A stretch of DNA of 64,000 nt from Zeus faber (taxonomy: Eukaryota; Chordata; Actinopteri; Zeiformes; Zeidae). This document shows positions 21,798 to 35,333 of this stretch, piece by piece. The notes below the pieces were generated by a model, which made no database searches, was not told the DNA's origin, and saw only the letters and a program-made list of their open reading frames with translations. The translations under genes and the position numbers were made by a program. Where the stretch lies: assembly GCA_960531495.1 (NCBI GenBank), contig OY482852.1, positions 34,012,117 through 34,076,116 on the forward strand, given 5' to 3'. How positions within the stretch are numbered: the stretch's first letter is position 1; the number at the start of each line of letters is the position of its first letter.

Positions 21798-24700
21798 ATC
21801 TTTCTTTAATTTTTTCTTTCAATCTTTCTTACTTTCAATTTTTCTATCTTTCAATATTTCTTCCAATCTTTCAATCTTTCTTTTGTTATTCTTTCAATCT
21901 TTCTTTCTTTCAATCTTTCTATCCATCTATCTATCAATCTTTTTTTCATTCTTTCTTTCAATCTTTCTTTTTTCAATCTTTCTTGCAAACTTTCTTTCAA
22001 TTGTTTAATCTTTCAATCTTTCTTTCATTCTTACTTTCAGTCTTTCAATCTTTTTTTCATTCTTTCTTTCAATCTTTCTTTTTTCAATCTTTCTTGCAAA
22101 CTTTCTTTCAATATTTCAATCTTTCAATCTTTCTGTCATTCTTTCTGTCAATCTTTCAATCTTTCTTTCATTCTTTCTTTCAATCTTTCTTTCTTTCAAT
22201 CTTTCTTTCCATCTTTCTTTCAATCTTTCTTTCATTCTTTCTTTCAATCTTTCTTTAAATATTTCAATCTTTCAATCTTTCTTTCAATCTTTCTTTCAAT
22301 CTTTCAGTCTTTCTTTCATTCTTTCTTTCAATATTTCAATCTTTCAATCTTTCTTTCATTCTTTCTTTCAATCTTTCAATCTTTCTTTCATTCTTTCTTT
22401 CAATCTTTCAATCTTTCAATTTTTCTATCTTTCAATATTTCTTCCAATCGTTCAAACTTTCTTTCATTATTTCTTTCAATTTTTCTTTTGTTATATCTTT
22501 CAATCTTTCTTTCTTTCAATCTTTCTTTCCATCTTTCTTTCAAAATTTCTTTCATTCTTTCTTTCAATCTTTCTTTCATTATTTCTTTCAGTCTTTCAAT
22601 CTTTCTTTCAAACTTTCAATTTTTCTTTCAATCTTTCAGTCGTTCAATCTTTCTTTCAATCTTTCTTTCAATCTTTCAATCTTCAATCTTTCAATCTATC
22701 TCTCAGTCTTTCAATCTTTCTTTCAAACTTTCAATATTTCTTTCAATCTTTCAGTCGTTCAATCTTTCTTTCAATCTTTCTTTCAATCTTTCAATCATTC
22801 AATCTTTCAATCTTTCAATCTTTCAATCTTTCTTTCTTTCAATCTTTCTTTCAATCTTTATTTCATTCTTTCCTTCAGTCTTACAATCTTTCTTTCAATC
22901 TTTCTTTCATTCTTTCTTTCAATCTTTCTTTCAATCTTTCAATCTTTCTTTCAATATGTCTTTCAATCTTTCTTTCAATATGTCTTTCAATCTTTCTTAC
23001 TTTCAATCTTTCTTTTTTTAAATCTTTCTTTCAATCTTTCTTTCAAACTTTCATTCTTTATTTCAATCTTTCAATCTTTCAATCTTTCTTTCATTCTTTA
23101 TTTCAATCTTTCAATCTTTCAATCTTTCTTTCTTTCAATCTTTCTTTCAATCTTTCAATCTTTCTTTCAATATTTCTTTAAATCTTTCTTTCTTTAAATC
23201 TTTCTTTCAATCTTTCTTTCAAACTTTCAATCTTTATTTCAATCTTTCTTTCAATATTTCAATCTTTCTTTCATTCTTTCTTTCAATCTTTCAATCTTTC
23301 TTTAATTCTTTCTTACAATCTTTCTTACTTTCAATTTTTCTATCTTTCAATATTTCTTCCAATCTTTCAATCTTTCTTTTGTTATTCTTTCAATCTTTCT
23401 TTCTTTCAATCTTTCTATCCATCTATCTTTCAATCTTTCTTTCATTCTTTCTTTCAATCTTTCTTTTTTCAAACTTTCTTGCAAACTTTCTTTCAATTGT
23501 TAAATCTTTCAATCTTTCTTTCATTCTTTCTTTCAGTCTTTCAATCTTTTTTTCATTCTTTCTTTCAATATTTCAATCTTTCAATCTTTCTTTCATTCTT
23601 TCTTTCAATCTTTCAATCTTTCTTTCATTCTTTCTTTCAATCTTTCTTACATTCAATTTTTCTATCTTTCAAAATTTCTTCCAATCGTTCAATCTTTCTT
23701 TCATTATTTCTTTCAATGTTTCTTTCTTTCAATCTTTCTTTCTATCTTTCTTTCAATCTTTCTTTCATTCTTTCTTTCAATCTTTCAATCTTTCAATCTT
23801 TCAATCTTTCTTTCTTTCAATCTTTCTTTCCATCTTTCTTTCAATCTTTCTTTCAATCTTTCAATCTTTCAATCTTTCAATCTTTCTTTCTTTCAATCTT
23901 TCTTTCCATCTTTCTTTCAATCTTTCTTTCTTTCTTTAAATCTTTCTTTCAATCTTTCTTTCAAACTTTCAATCTTTTTTTCAATCTTTCAATCTTTCTT
24001 TCAATCTTTCAATCTTTCTTTCATTCTTTCTTTCAATATTTCAATCTTTCAATATTTCTTTCATTCTTTCTTGCAATCTTTCTTTCATTCTTTCTTTCAA
24101 TTTTTCTTACTTTCAATCTTTCTTTCAATCTGCCTTTCATTCTTTCTTTCAGTCTTTCAATCTTTCTTTCATTCTTTCTTTCAATCTTTCTTTTGTTATT
24201 TCTTTCAATCTTTCTTTCTTTCCATCTTTCTTTCAATCTTTCTTTTATTCTTTCTTTCAATCTTTCTTTTTTCAAACTTTCTTGCAATCTTTCTTTCAAT
24301 TGTTTAATCTTTCAATCTTTCTTTCATTCTTTCTTTCAATCTTTCTTTCATTCTTTCTTTCAATCTTTCTTACTTTCAAACTTTCTTTCAATCTTTCTTT
24401 CATTCTTTCTTTCAATCTTTCTTTCAATCTTTCAATCTTTCTTTCAATATTTCTTTCAATCTTTCTTACTTTCAATCTTTCTTTCTTAAAATCTTTCTTT
24501 CAATCTTTCTTTCAAACTTTCATTCTTTATTTCAATCTTTCAATCTTTCAATCTTTCTTTCATTCTTTCTTTCAATCTTTCTTTCCATCTTTCAATCTTT
24601 CTTTCAATATTTCTTTCAATCTTTCTTTCTTTAAATCTTTCTTTCAATCTTTCTTTCAAACTTTCAATCTTTATTTCAATCTTTCAATCTTTCAAACTTT

Positions 24701-26450
24701 CTTTCAATCTTTCTTTCAATCTTTCAATCTTTCTTTCATTCTTTCTTTCAATATTTCAATCTTTCAACCTTTCTTTCATTCTTTCTTTCAATCTTTGAAT
24801 CTTTCTTTAATTTTTTCTTTCAATCTTTCTTACTTTCAATTTTTCTATCTTTCAATATTTCTTCCAATCTTTCAATCTTTCTTTTGTTATTCTTTCAATC
24901 TTTCTTTCTTTCAATCTTTCTATCCATCTATCTATCAATCTTTTTTTCATTCTTTCTTTCAATCTTTCTTTTTTCAATCTTTCTTGCAAACTTTCTTTCA
25001 ATTGTTTAATCTTTCAATCTTTCTTTCATTCTTTCTTTCAGTCTTTCAATCTTTTTTTCATTCTTTCTTTCAATATTTCAATCTTTCAATCTTTCTGTCA
25101 TTCTTTCTGTCAATCTTTCAATCTTTCTTTCATTCTTTCTTTCAATCTTTCTTTCTTTCAATCATTCTTTCCATCTTTCTTTCAATCTTTCTTTCATTCT
25201 TTCTTTCAATCTTTCTTTAAATATTTCAATCTTTCAATCTTTCTTTCAATCTTTCTTTCAATCTTTCAGTCTTTCTTTCATTCTTTCTTTCAATATTTCA
25301 ATCTTTCAATCTTTCTTTCATTCTTTCTTTCAATCTTTCAATCTTTCTTTCATTATTTCTTTCAATCTTTCAATCTTTCAATTTTTCTATCTTTCAATAT
25401 TTCTTCCAATCGTTCAATCTTTCTTTCATTATTTCTTTCAATTTTTCTTTTGTTATATCTTTCAATCTTTCTTTCTTTCAATCTTTCTTTCCATCTTTCT
25501 TTCAATATTTCTTTCATTCTTTCTTTCAATCTTTCTTTCATTATTTCTTTCAGTCTTTCAATCTTTCTTTCAAACTTTCAATCTTTCTTTCAATCTTTCA
25601 GTCGTTCAATCTTTCTTTCAATCTTTCTTTCAATCTTTCAATCTTCAATCTTTCAATCTATCTTTCAGTCTTTCAATCTTTCTTTCAAACTTTCAATATT
25701 TCTTTCAATCTTTCAGTCGTTCAATCTTTCTTTCAATCTTTCTTTCAATCTTTCAATCATTCAATCTTTCAATCATTCAATCTTTCAATCTTTCTTTCTT
25801 TCAATCTTTCTTTCAATCTTTATTTCATTCTTTCCTTCAGTCTTACAATCTTTCTTTCAATCTTTCTTTCATTCTTTCTTTCAATCTTTCTTTCAATCTT
25901 TCAATCTTTCTTTCAATATGTCTTTCAATCTTTCTTTCAATATGTCTTTCAATCTTTCTTACTTTCAATCTTTCTTTTTTTAAATCTTTCTTTCAATCTT
26001 TCTTTCAAACTTTCATTCTTTATTTCAATCTTTCAATCTTTCAATCTTTCATTCTTTATTTCAATCTTTCAATCTTTCAATCTTTCTTTCATTCTTTATT
26101 TCAATCTTTCAATCTTTCAATCTTTCTTTCATTCTTTCTTTCAATCTTTCTTTCAATCTTTCAATCTTTCTTTCAATATTTCTTTCAATCTTTCTTTCTT
26201 TAAATCTTTCTTTCAATCTTTCTTTCAAACTTTCAATCTTTATTTCAATCTTTCTTTCAATATTTCAATCTTTCTTTCATTCTTTCTTTCAATCTTTCAA
26301 TCTTTCTTTAATTCTTTCTTACAATCTTTCTTACTTTCAATTTTTCTATCTTTCAATATTTCTTCCAATCTTTCAATCTTTCTTTTGTTATTCTTTCAAT
26401 CTTTCTTTCTTTCAATCTTTCTATCCATCTATCTTTCAATCTTTCTTTCA
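20930..26450 (+). repeat. About 3.0-kb tandem duplication overlapping the previous one
   Basis: Landmarks at about 21298, 22488 and 23379 recur at 24299, 25450 and 26385, giving offsets of 3001, 2962 and 3006 bp. The drop to 2962 reflects extra sequence near 22060-22110 of the first copy, and the rise back a compensating insertion near 26050-26120. The first copy starts inside copy 2 of the 3507-bp duplication, so part of this text exists in three near-identical copies (near 17525, 21032 and 24033). The relation implies successive duplications. Confidence 0.82.
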
Positions 26451-27899
26451 TTCTTTCTTTCAGTCTTTCAATCTTTTTTTCATTCTTTCTTTCAATATTT
26501 CAATCTTTCAATCTTTCTGTCATTCTTTCTGTCAATCTTTCAATCTTTCTTTCATTCTTTCTTTTAATCTTTCTTACTTTCAATTTTTCTATCTTTCAAT
26601 ATTTCTTCCAATCGTTCAATCTTTCTTTTATTATTTCTTTCAATCTTTCTTTCTTTCAATCTTTCTTTCCATCTTTCTTTCAATCTTTCTTTCATTCTTT
26701 CTTTCAATCTTTCTTTTTTCAATATTTCTTTCAATCTGTCAATTTTTCTTTCATTCTTTCATTCTTTCTTTCAATTGTTCTTTCATTCTTTCTTTCAATC
26801 TTTCTTTAAATATTTCAATCTTTCAATCTTTCTTTCAATCTTTCTTTCAATCTTTCAGTCTTTCTTTCATTCTTTCTTTCAATATTTCAATCTTTCAATC
26901 TTTCTTTCATTCTTTCTTTCAATCTTTCAATCTTTCTTTCATTATTTCTTTCAATCTTTCTTTTGTTATATCTTTCAATCTTTCTTTCTTTCAATCTTTC
27001 TTTCCATCTTTCTTTCAATCTTTCTTTCATTCTTTCTTTCAATCTTTCTTTCATTATTTCTTTCAGTCTTTCAATCTTTCTTTCAAACTTTCAATCTTTC
27101 TTTCAATCTTTCAGTCGTTCAATCTTTCTTTCAATCTTTCTTTCAATCTTTCAATCTTCAATCTTTCAATCTATCTTTCAGTCTTTCAATCTTTCTTTCA
27201 AACTTTCAAAATTTCTTTCAATCTTTCAGTCGTTCAATCTTTCTTTCAATCTTTCTTTCAATCTTTCAATCATTCAATCTTTCAATCATTCAATCTTTCA
27301 ATCTTTCTTTCTTTCAATCTTTCTTTCAATCTTTGTTTCATTCTTTCATTCAGTCTTTCAATCTTTCTTTCAATCTTTCTTTCATTCTTTCTTTCAATCT
27401 TTCTTTCAATCTTTCAATCTTTCTTTCAATATGTCTTTCAATCTTTCTTACTTTCAATCTTTCTTTTTTTAAATCTTTCTTTCAATCTTTCTTTCATTCT
27501 TTCTTTCAATCTTTCTTTCAATCTTTCAATCTTTCTTTCAATATGTCTTTCAATCTTTCTTACTTTCAATCTTTCTTTTTTTAAATCTTTCTTTCAATCT
27601 TTCTTTCAAACTTTCATTCTTTATTTCAATCTTTCAATCTTTCAATCTTTCTTTCATTCTTTCTTTCAGTCTTTCTTTCAATCATTCAATCTTTCAATCT
27701 TTCCTTCAATCTTTCTTTCATTCTTTCTTTCAATCTTTCTTTCAATCTTTCAATCTTTCTTTCAATATTTCTTTCAATCTTTCTTTCTTTAAATCTTTCT
27801 TTCAATCTTTCTTTCAAACTTTCAATCTTTATTTCAATCTTTCTTTCAATATTTCAATCTTTCTTTCAATATTTCAATCTTTCTTTCATTCTTTCTTTC

Positions 27900-30800
27900 A
27901 ATCTTTCAATCTTTCTTTAATTCTTTCTTTCAATCTTTCTTACTTTCAATTTTTCTATCTTTCAATATTTCTTCCAATCTTTCAATCTTTCTTTTGTTAT
28001 TCTTTCAATCTTTCTTTCTTTCAATCTTTCTATCCATCTATCTTTCAATCTTTCTTTCATTCTTTCTTTCAATCTTTCTTTTTTCAAACTTTCTTGCAAA
28101 CTTTCTTTCAATTGTTTAATCTTTCAATCTTTCTTTCATTCTTTCTTTCAGTCTTTCAATCTTTCTTTCATTCTTTCTTTCAATCTTTCAATCTTTCTTT
28201 CATTCTTTCTTTCAATCTTTCTTACTTTCAATTTTTCTATCTTTCAAAATTTCTTCCAAACTTTCAATTTTTCTTTCATTGTTTCTTTCAATCTTTCTTT
28301 CTTTCAATCTTTCTTTCCATCTTTCTTTCAATCTTTCTTACTTTCAATTTTTCTATCTTTCAAAATTTCTTCCAATCTTTCAATCTTTCTTTCATTATTT
28401 CTTTCAATCTTTCAATCTTTCAATCTTTCTTTCATTCTTTCTTTCAATCTTTCAATCTTTCTTTCAATAGTTCTTTCAATCTTTCTTTCTTTCAATCTTT
28501 CTTTCCATCTTTCTTTCATTCTTTCCTTCAGTCTTTCAATCTTTCTTTCAATCTTTCTTTTTTTCAATCTTTTTTTAAATCTTTCTTTCATTCTTTCTTT
28601 CAATCATTCAATCTTTCTTTCAATCTATCTTTCTTTTTTCAATCTTTATTTCATTCTTTCTATAAATCTTTCTTTCTTTCAATCTTTCTTTCAGTCTTTC
28701 AATCTTTCTTTAAATCTATCTTTCAATATTTCTTCCAATCGTTCAATCTTTCTTTCATTATTTCTTTCAATCTTTCTTTCTTTCAATCTTTCTTTCCATC
28801 TTTCTTTCAATCTTTCTTTCATTCTTTCTTTCAATGTTTCTTTTTTCAATATTTCTTTCAATCAGTCAATTTTTCTTTCATTCTTTCTTTCAATCGTTCT
28901 TTCATTCTTTCTTTCAATCTTTCAATCTTTCTTTAAATATTTCAATCATTTAATCTTTCTTTCAATCTTTCTTTCAATCGTTCAATCTTTCTTTCATTCT
29001 TTCTTTAAATATTTCAATCTTTCAATCTTTCTTTCATTCTTTCTTTCAATCTTTCAATCTTTCTTTCATTCTTTCTTTCAATCTTTCTTACTTTCAATTT
29101 TTCTCTTTCAATATTTCTTCCAATCGTTCAATCTTTCTTTCATTATTTCTTTCAATCTTTCTGTTATCTCTTTCAATCTTTCTTTCTTTCAATCTTTCTT
29201 TCCATCTTTCTTTCAATCTTTCTTTCATTCATTCTTTCAATCTTTCTTTTTTCAATCTTTCTTGCAATCTTTCTTTCAATTGTTTATCTTTCAATCTTTC
29301 TTTCATTCATTCTTTCATTCTTTCTTTCAATCTTTCATTCAATCGTTCTTTCTTTCATTTAGTCTTTCTTTCAATCTTTCAATTTTTCAATCTTTCTTTC
29401 ATTCTTTCTTTTAATCTTTCAATCTTTCTTTCATTGTTTCTTTCAATCTTTCTTTCATTCTTTCTTTCATTCTTTCTTTCAATCTTTCTTTCAATCGTTC
29501 TTTCTTTCTTTTAGTCTTTCTTTCAATCTTTCAATTTTTCAATCTTTCTTTCATTCTTTCTTTTAATCTTTCAATCTTTCTTTCATTCTTTCTTTCAATC
29601 TTTCTTTTTTCAATCTTTCTTGCAATCGCTCTTTCAATTGTTTAATCTTTTAATCTTTCTTTCATTCTTTCTTTCACTCTTTCAATCTTTTTTTCAATCT
29701 TTCTGTCCGTCATTCTTTCTTTCAGTCTTTCTTTCATTCTTTATTTCAATCTTTGTTTCATTCTTTCTTTCAATCTTTCATTCAATCTTTCTTTCAATCT
29801 TTCTTTCAATCTTTCTTTCAATCTTTCTTTCAATTGTTCTTTCATTCTTTATTTTAATCTTTCAATCTTTCTTTAATTGTTTCTTTCAATCTTTCTGTCT
29901 TTCAATATTTCTTTCAATCTTTCAATCTTTCTTTTTTTTTCAATCTTTCTTTCAATCTTTCTTTTATTCTATCTTTAAATCTTTCTGTTTTTTCAATCTT
30001 TCTTGCAATCTTTCTTTCAGTCTTTCAATCTGTCTTTCAAACTTTCAATCTTTCTTTCAGTCTTTCAATCTTTCAATCTTTCTTTCATTTTTTCTTTCAA
30101 TCTTTCAGTCTTTCTTTCATTCTTTCTTTCAATCTTTCAATCTTTCAATCTTTCAATCTTTCTTTCAATATTTCTTTCAATCTTTCTTTCTGTCAATCTT
30201 TCTTTCCATCTTTCTTTCCATCTTTCTTTCATTCTTTCCTTCAGTCTTTCAATCTTTCTTTCAATCTTTCTTTCAATTTTTCTTTCAATCTTTCTTTCAT
30301 TCTTTCCTTCAATCTTTCAATCTTTCTTTCAATCTTTCTTTCAATCTTTCATTCATTCCTTCTTTCAATCTTTCAATCTTTCTTTCAATATTTCTTTCAA
30401 TCTTTTTTACTTTCAATCTTTCTTTCTTTAAATCTTTCTTTAAATCTTTCTTTCAAACTTTCATTCTTTATTTCAATATTTCAATCGTTCAATCTTTCTT
30501 TCAATCTTTCAATCCTTCTTTCAATGTTTCTTTCAATCTTTCTTTCTTTAAATCTTTCTTTCAATCTTTCTTTCAAACTTTCAATCTTTATTTCAATCTT
30601 TCAATCTTTCAATCTTTCTTTCATTCTTTCTTTCAATATTTCAATCTTTCAATCTTTCTTTCATTCTTTCTTTCAATCTTTCAATCTTTCTTTAATTCTT
30701 TCTTTCAATCTTTCTTTCTTTCAATTTTTCTATCTTTCAATATTTCTTCCAATCTTTCAATCTTTCTTTTGTTATTCTTTCAATCTTTCTTTCTATCAAT

Positions 30801-33750
30801 CTTTCTTTCCATCTATCTTTCAATCTTTCTTTCATTCTTTCTTTCAATCTTTCTTTTTTCAATCTTTCTTGCAAACTTTCTTTCAATTGTTTAATCTTTC
30901 AATCTTTCTTTCATTCTTTCTTTCAGTCTTTCAATCTTTCTTTCATTCTTTCTTTCAATCTTTCAATCTTTCTTTCATTCTTTCTTTCAATCTTTCTTAC
31001 TTTCAATTTTTCTATCTTTCAAAATTTCTTCCAAACTTTCAATTTTTCTTTCATTGTTTCTTTCAATCTTTCTTTCTTTCAATCTTTCTTTCCATCTTTC
31101 TTTCAATCTTTCTTACTTTCAATTTTTCTATCTTTCAAAATTTCTTCCAATCTTTCAATCTTTCTTTCATTATTTCTTTCAATCTTTCAATCTTTCAATC
31201 TTTCTTTCATTCTTTCTTTCAATCTTTCAATCTTTCTTTCAATAGTTCTTTCAATCTTTCTTTCTTTCAATCTTTCTTTCCATCTTTCTTTCCATCTTTC
31301 TTTCATTCTTTCCTTCAGTCTTTCAATCTTTCTTTCAATCTTTCTTTTTTTCAATCTTTTTTTAAATCTTTCTTTCATTCTTTCTTTCAATCATTCAATC
31401 TTTCTTTCAATCTATCTTTCTTTTTTCAATCTTTATTTCATTCTTTCTATAAATCTTTCTTTCTTTCAATCTTTCTTTCAGTCTTTCAATCTTTCTTTAA
31501 ATCTATCTTTCAATATTTCTTCCAATCGTTCAATCTTTCTTTCATTATTTCTTTCAATCTTTCTTTCTTTCAATCTTTCTTTCCATCTTTCTTTCAATCT
31601 TTCTTTCATTCTTTCTTTCAATGTTTCTTTTTTCAATATTTCTTTCAATCAGTCAATTTTTCTTTCATTCTTTCTTTCAATCGTTCTTTCATTCTTTCTT
31701 TCAATCTTTCAATCTTTCTTTAAATATTTCAATCATTTAATCTTTCTTTCAATCTTTCTTTCAATCGTTCAATCTTTCTTTCATTCTTTCTTTAAATATT
31801 TCAATCTTTCAATCTTTCTTTCATTCTTTCTTTCAATCTTTCAATCTTTCTTTCATTCTTTCTTTCAATCTTTCTTACTTTCAATTTTTCTCTTTCAATA
31901 TTTCTTCCAATCGTTCAATCTTTCTTTCATTATTTCTTTCAATCTTTCTGTTATCTCTTTTAATCTTTCTTTCTTTCAATCTTTCTTTCCATCTTTCTTT
32001 CAATCTTTCTTTCATTCATTCTTTCAATCTTTCTTTTTTCAATCTTTCTTGCAATCTTTCTTTCAATTGTTTATCTTTCAATCTTTCTTTCATTCATTCT
32101 TTCATTCTTTCTTTCAATCTTTCTTTCAATCGTTCTTTCTTTCTTTTAGTCTTTCTTTCAATCTTTCAATTTTTCAATCTTTCTTTCATTCTTTCTTTTA
32201 ATCTTTCAATCTTTCTTTCATTGTTTCTTTCAATCTTTCTTTCATTCTTTCTTTCATTCTTTCTTTCAATCTTTCTTTCAATCGTTCTTTCTTTCTTTTA
32301 GTCTTTCTTTCAATCTTTCAATTTTTCAATCTTTCTTTCATTCTTTCTTTTAATCTTTCAATCTTTCTTTCATTCTTTCTTTCAATCTTTCTTTTTTCAA
32401 TCTTTCTTGCAATCGCTCTTTCAATTGTTTAATCTTTTAATCTTTCTTTCATTCTTTCTTTCACTCTTTCAATCTTTTTTTCAATCTTTCTTTCATTCTT
32501 TCTTTCAATCTTTCTGTCCGTCATTCTTTCTTTCAGTCTTTCTTTCATTCTTTATTTCAATCTTTGTTTCATTCTTTCTTTCAATCTTTCATTCAATCTT
32601 TCTTTCAATCTTTCTTTCAATCTTTCTTTCAATCTTTCTTTCAATCGTTCTTTCATTCTTTATTTTAATCTTTCAATCTTTCTTTAATTGTTTCTTTCAA
32701 TCTTTCTGTCTTTCAATATTTCTTTCAATCTTTCAATCTTTCTTTTTTTTTCAATCTTTCTTTCAATCTTTCTTTTATTCTATCTTTAAATCTTTCTGTT
32801 TTTTCAATCTTTCTTGCAATCTTTCTTTCAGTCTTTCAATCTGTCTTTCAAACTTTCAATCTTTCTTTCAATCTTTCAATCTTTCAATCTTTCTTTCATT
32901 TTTTCTTTCAATCTTTCAGTCTTTCTTTCATTCTTTCTTTCAATCTTTCAATCTTTCAATCTTTCAATCTTTCTTTCATTCTTTCTTTCAATCTTTCAAT
33001 CTTTCTTTCAATATTTCTTTCAATCTTTCTTTCTGTCAATCTTTCTTTCCATCTTTCTTTCATCTTTCTTTCATTCTTTCCTTCAGTCTTTCAATCTTTC
33101 TTTCAATCTTTCTTTCAATTTTTCTTTCAATCTTTCTTTCATTCTTTCCTTCAATCTTTCAATCTTTCTTTCAATCTTTCTTTCAATCTTTCATTCATTC
33201 CTTCTTTCAATCTTTCAATCTTTCTTTCAATATTTCTTTCAATCTTTTTTACTTTCAATCTTTCTTTCTTTAAATCTTTCTTTAAATCTTTCTTTCAAAC
33301 TTTCATTCTTTATTTCAATATTTCAATCGTTCAATCTTTCTTTCAATCTTTCAATCCTTCTTTCAATGTTTCTTTCAATCTTTCTTTCTTTAAATCTTTC
33401 TTTCAATCTTTCTTTCAAACTTTCAATCTTTATTTCAATCTTTCAATCTTTCAATCTTTCTTTCATTCTTTCTTTCAATATTTCAATCTTTCAATCTTTC
33501 TTTCATTCTTTCTTTCAATCTTTCAATCTTTCTTTAATTCTTTCTTTCAATCTTTCTTTCTTTCAATTTTTCTATCTTTCAATATTTCTTCCAATCTTTC
33601 AATCTTTCTTTTGTTATTCTTTCAATCTTTCTTTCTTTCAATCTTTCTTTCCATCTATCTTTCAATCTTTCTTTCATTCTTTCTTTCAATCTTTCTTTTT
33701 TCAATCTTTCTTGCAAACTTTCTTTCAATTGTTTAATCTTTCAATCTTTC
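27900..33750 (+). repeat. About 2.8-kb tandem duplication
   Basis: Text near 27953 recurs near 30728 and again near 33570. Landmarks 28094, 28279 and 28412 recur 2775 bp later. The offset then grows to 2787 (29620/32407), 2811 (30003/32814) and about 2842 (30524/33366), so the downstream copy carries several small insertions, each close to a multiple of four. Two nearly complete copies and the start of a third are present. Confidence 0.85.
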
Positions 33751-34169
33751 ATTCATTCTTTCTTTCAGTCTTTCAATCTTTTTTTCAATCTTTCTTTCAA
33801 TCTTTCAATCTTTCTTTCTATCTTTCTTTCAATCTTTCTTTCATTCTTTATTTCAATCTTTGTTTCATTCTTTCTTTCAATCTTTCTTTCTTTCAATCTT
33901 TCTTTCATTCTTTATTTCAATCTTTGTTTCATTCTTTCTTTCAATCTTTCTTTCTTTCAATCTTTCTTTCAATCTTTCTTTCAATCTTTCTTTCAATCTA
34001 TCTTTCAATCTTTCTTTCATTCTTTCTTTTAATCTTTCAATCTTTCTTTCATTGTTTCTTTCAATCTTTGTCTTTCAATATTTCTTTCAATCTTTCAATC
34101 TTTCTTTCTTTTTTAAATCTTTCTTTCAATATTTCTTTTATTCTATCTTTAAATCTTTCTTATTTTTGT

Positions 34170-34313
34170 AACATGTATTTGTCGAGTTATGATCATTTTC
34201 ATCTTTATGTGTACCTGTGGGAAAAAACGCATTTTCAGCCGATTTAAACGTCGAAAAGGGGAATTGGTTAAACGCTTCAGTCATTACTCTGTGTGACAGT
34301 GTCAGACAGTTTA
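34170..34313 (-). repeat. Inverted partial A monomer at the satellite boundary
   Basis: Immediately right of the TTTC/AATC array the text is the reverse complement of the A monomer (catgtatttgtcgagttatg through cagtgtcagacagttta). The array then turns to the forward orientation at acatgggcctaaaactg. The forward counterpart lies at about 34378-34517, so the two arms of about 140 bases are separated by about 65 bases and could form a long hairpin. This is the only inverted monomer seen in the satellite. Confidence 0.88.
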
Positions 34314-35125
34314 ACATGGGCCTAAAACTGTTTTACAAACAACGCTTTAGCAGCATATACTAGTTCACCATTGTATTTAAACTGTCTGACACTGTCACAC
34401 AGAGTAATGACTGAAGCGTTTAAGCAATTCCCCTTTTCGACGTTTAAATCGGCTGAAAATGCGTTTTTTCCCACATCTGCACACAATAATGAAAATAATC
34501 ATAACTCGACAAATACATTTTACATGGGCCTAAAACTGTTTGACAAAAAACACTTTAGCAGCATATACTAGTTCACCATTGTATTTAAACTGTCTGACAC
34601 TGTCACACAGAGTAACGACTGAAGCGTTTAACCAATTCCCCTTTTTGACGTTTAAATCGGCTGGAAATGCGTTTTTTCCCCAGATGTGCACACAATGATG
34701 AAAATGATCATAACTCCACAAATACATGTTAGATGGGCCTAGAACTCTGTGAGAAACACATAAGAAGGACATAATAGTTCATCATATTAATTCAATTTCT
34801 ATGCTTTACTGCAGCATTCTGAATCATTCACCTCTGAAGAGACAATGGTTCGGTGTTTCTCTAATTCAGCTAGACAGCAAACCGTCAAAAGTTCTGAAAA
34901 TGATCATAACTCCACAAATACATGTTAGATGGGCATAGAAATCTGAGAGAAACACTTAGGAAGCACATATTAGTTCATCATATTAATTAAATTTCTATGC
35001 TGTACAGCAGCATTCTGAATCATTCACCTCTGAAGAGACAATGGTTCGGTGTTTCTCTAATTCAGCTAGACAGCAAACCGTCCAATGTTATGAAAATGCT
35101 CATACCTCGACATATACATGTTGTA

Positions 35126-35333
35126 TGGGCCTAAAACTGTTTGACAAACAACGCTTTAGCAGCATATACTAGTTCACCATTGTATTTAAACTGTCTGACA
35201 CTGTCACACAGAGTAATGACTGAAGCGTTTAAGCAATTCCCCTTTTCGACGTTTAAATCGGCTGAAAATGCGTTTTTTCCCACATGTGCACACAATGATG
35301 AAAATAATCATAACTCGACAAATACATTTTACA
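35126..35333 (+). repeat. Representative A monomer (208 bp)
   Basis: This copy runs from tgggcctaaaactg to the next tgggcc. Landmarks in order: tttagcagcatatactag, a TGACA-C-TGTCA dyad, gtaatgactgaagcgttta, ttttcgacgtttaaatcgg, a run of T before cccacatgtgcacac, and gatgaaaataatcataac. The following A copy starts exactly 208 bp later at 35334. Confidence 0.9.

Larger units (their letters stand above)
13961..34165 (+). repeat. TTTC/AATC quasi-tetranucleotide satellite, second segment
   Basis: The same NNTC array resumes immediately after the LINE and runs about 20.2 kb without any unique sequence. Landmarks such as ctgtccgtcattc, tttgttatt, ttgcaatc followed by caattgtttaatc, and ttactttcaattttt recur at kilobase spacing and define nested duplications listed separately. 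Runs of T longer than five are rare and mark register slips. The segment ends near 34165, where ctttaaatctttctta gives way to an unrelated satellite. No gene or RNA feature is seen. Confidence 0.95.

Noticed and set aside
363-34247. Long open frames throughout the TTTC/AATC array, up to several hundred codons, rich in F, L, S, N, Q (plus strand) or K, E, R (minus strand)
   Set aside because: TTTC and AATC units cannot form stop codons on the plus strand in any frame, so long frames are expected by chance. They overlap in several frames, start at arbitrary points and encode only 4-residue repeats. On the minus strand GATTGA does give stops in one phase, which explains why those frames are shorter.
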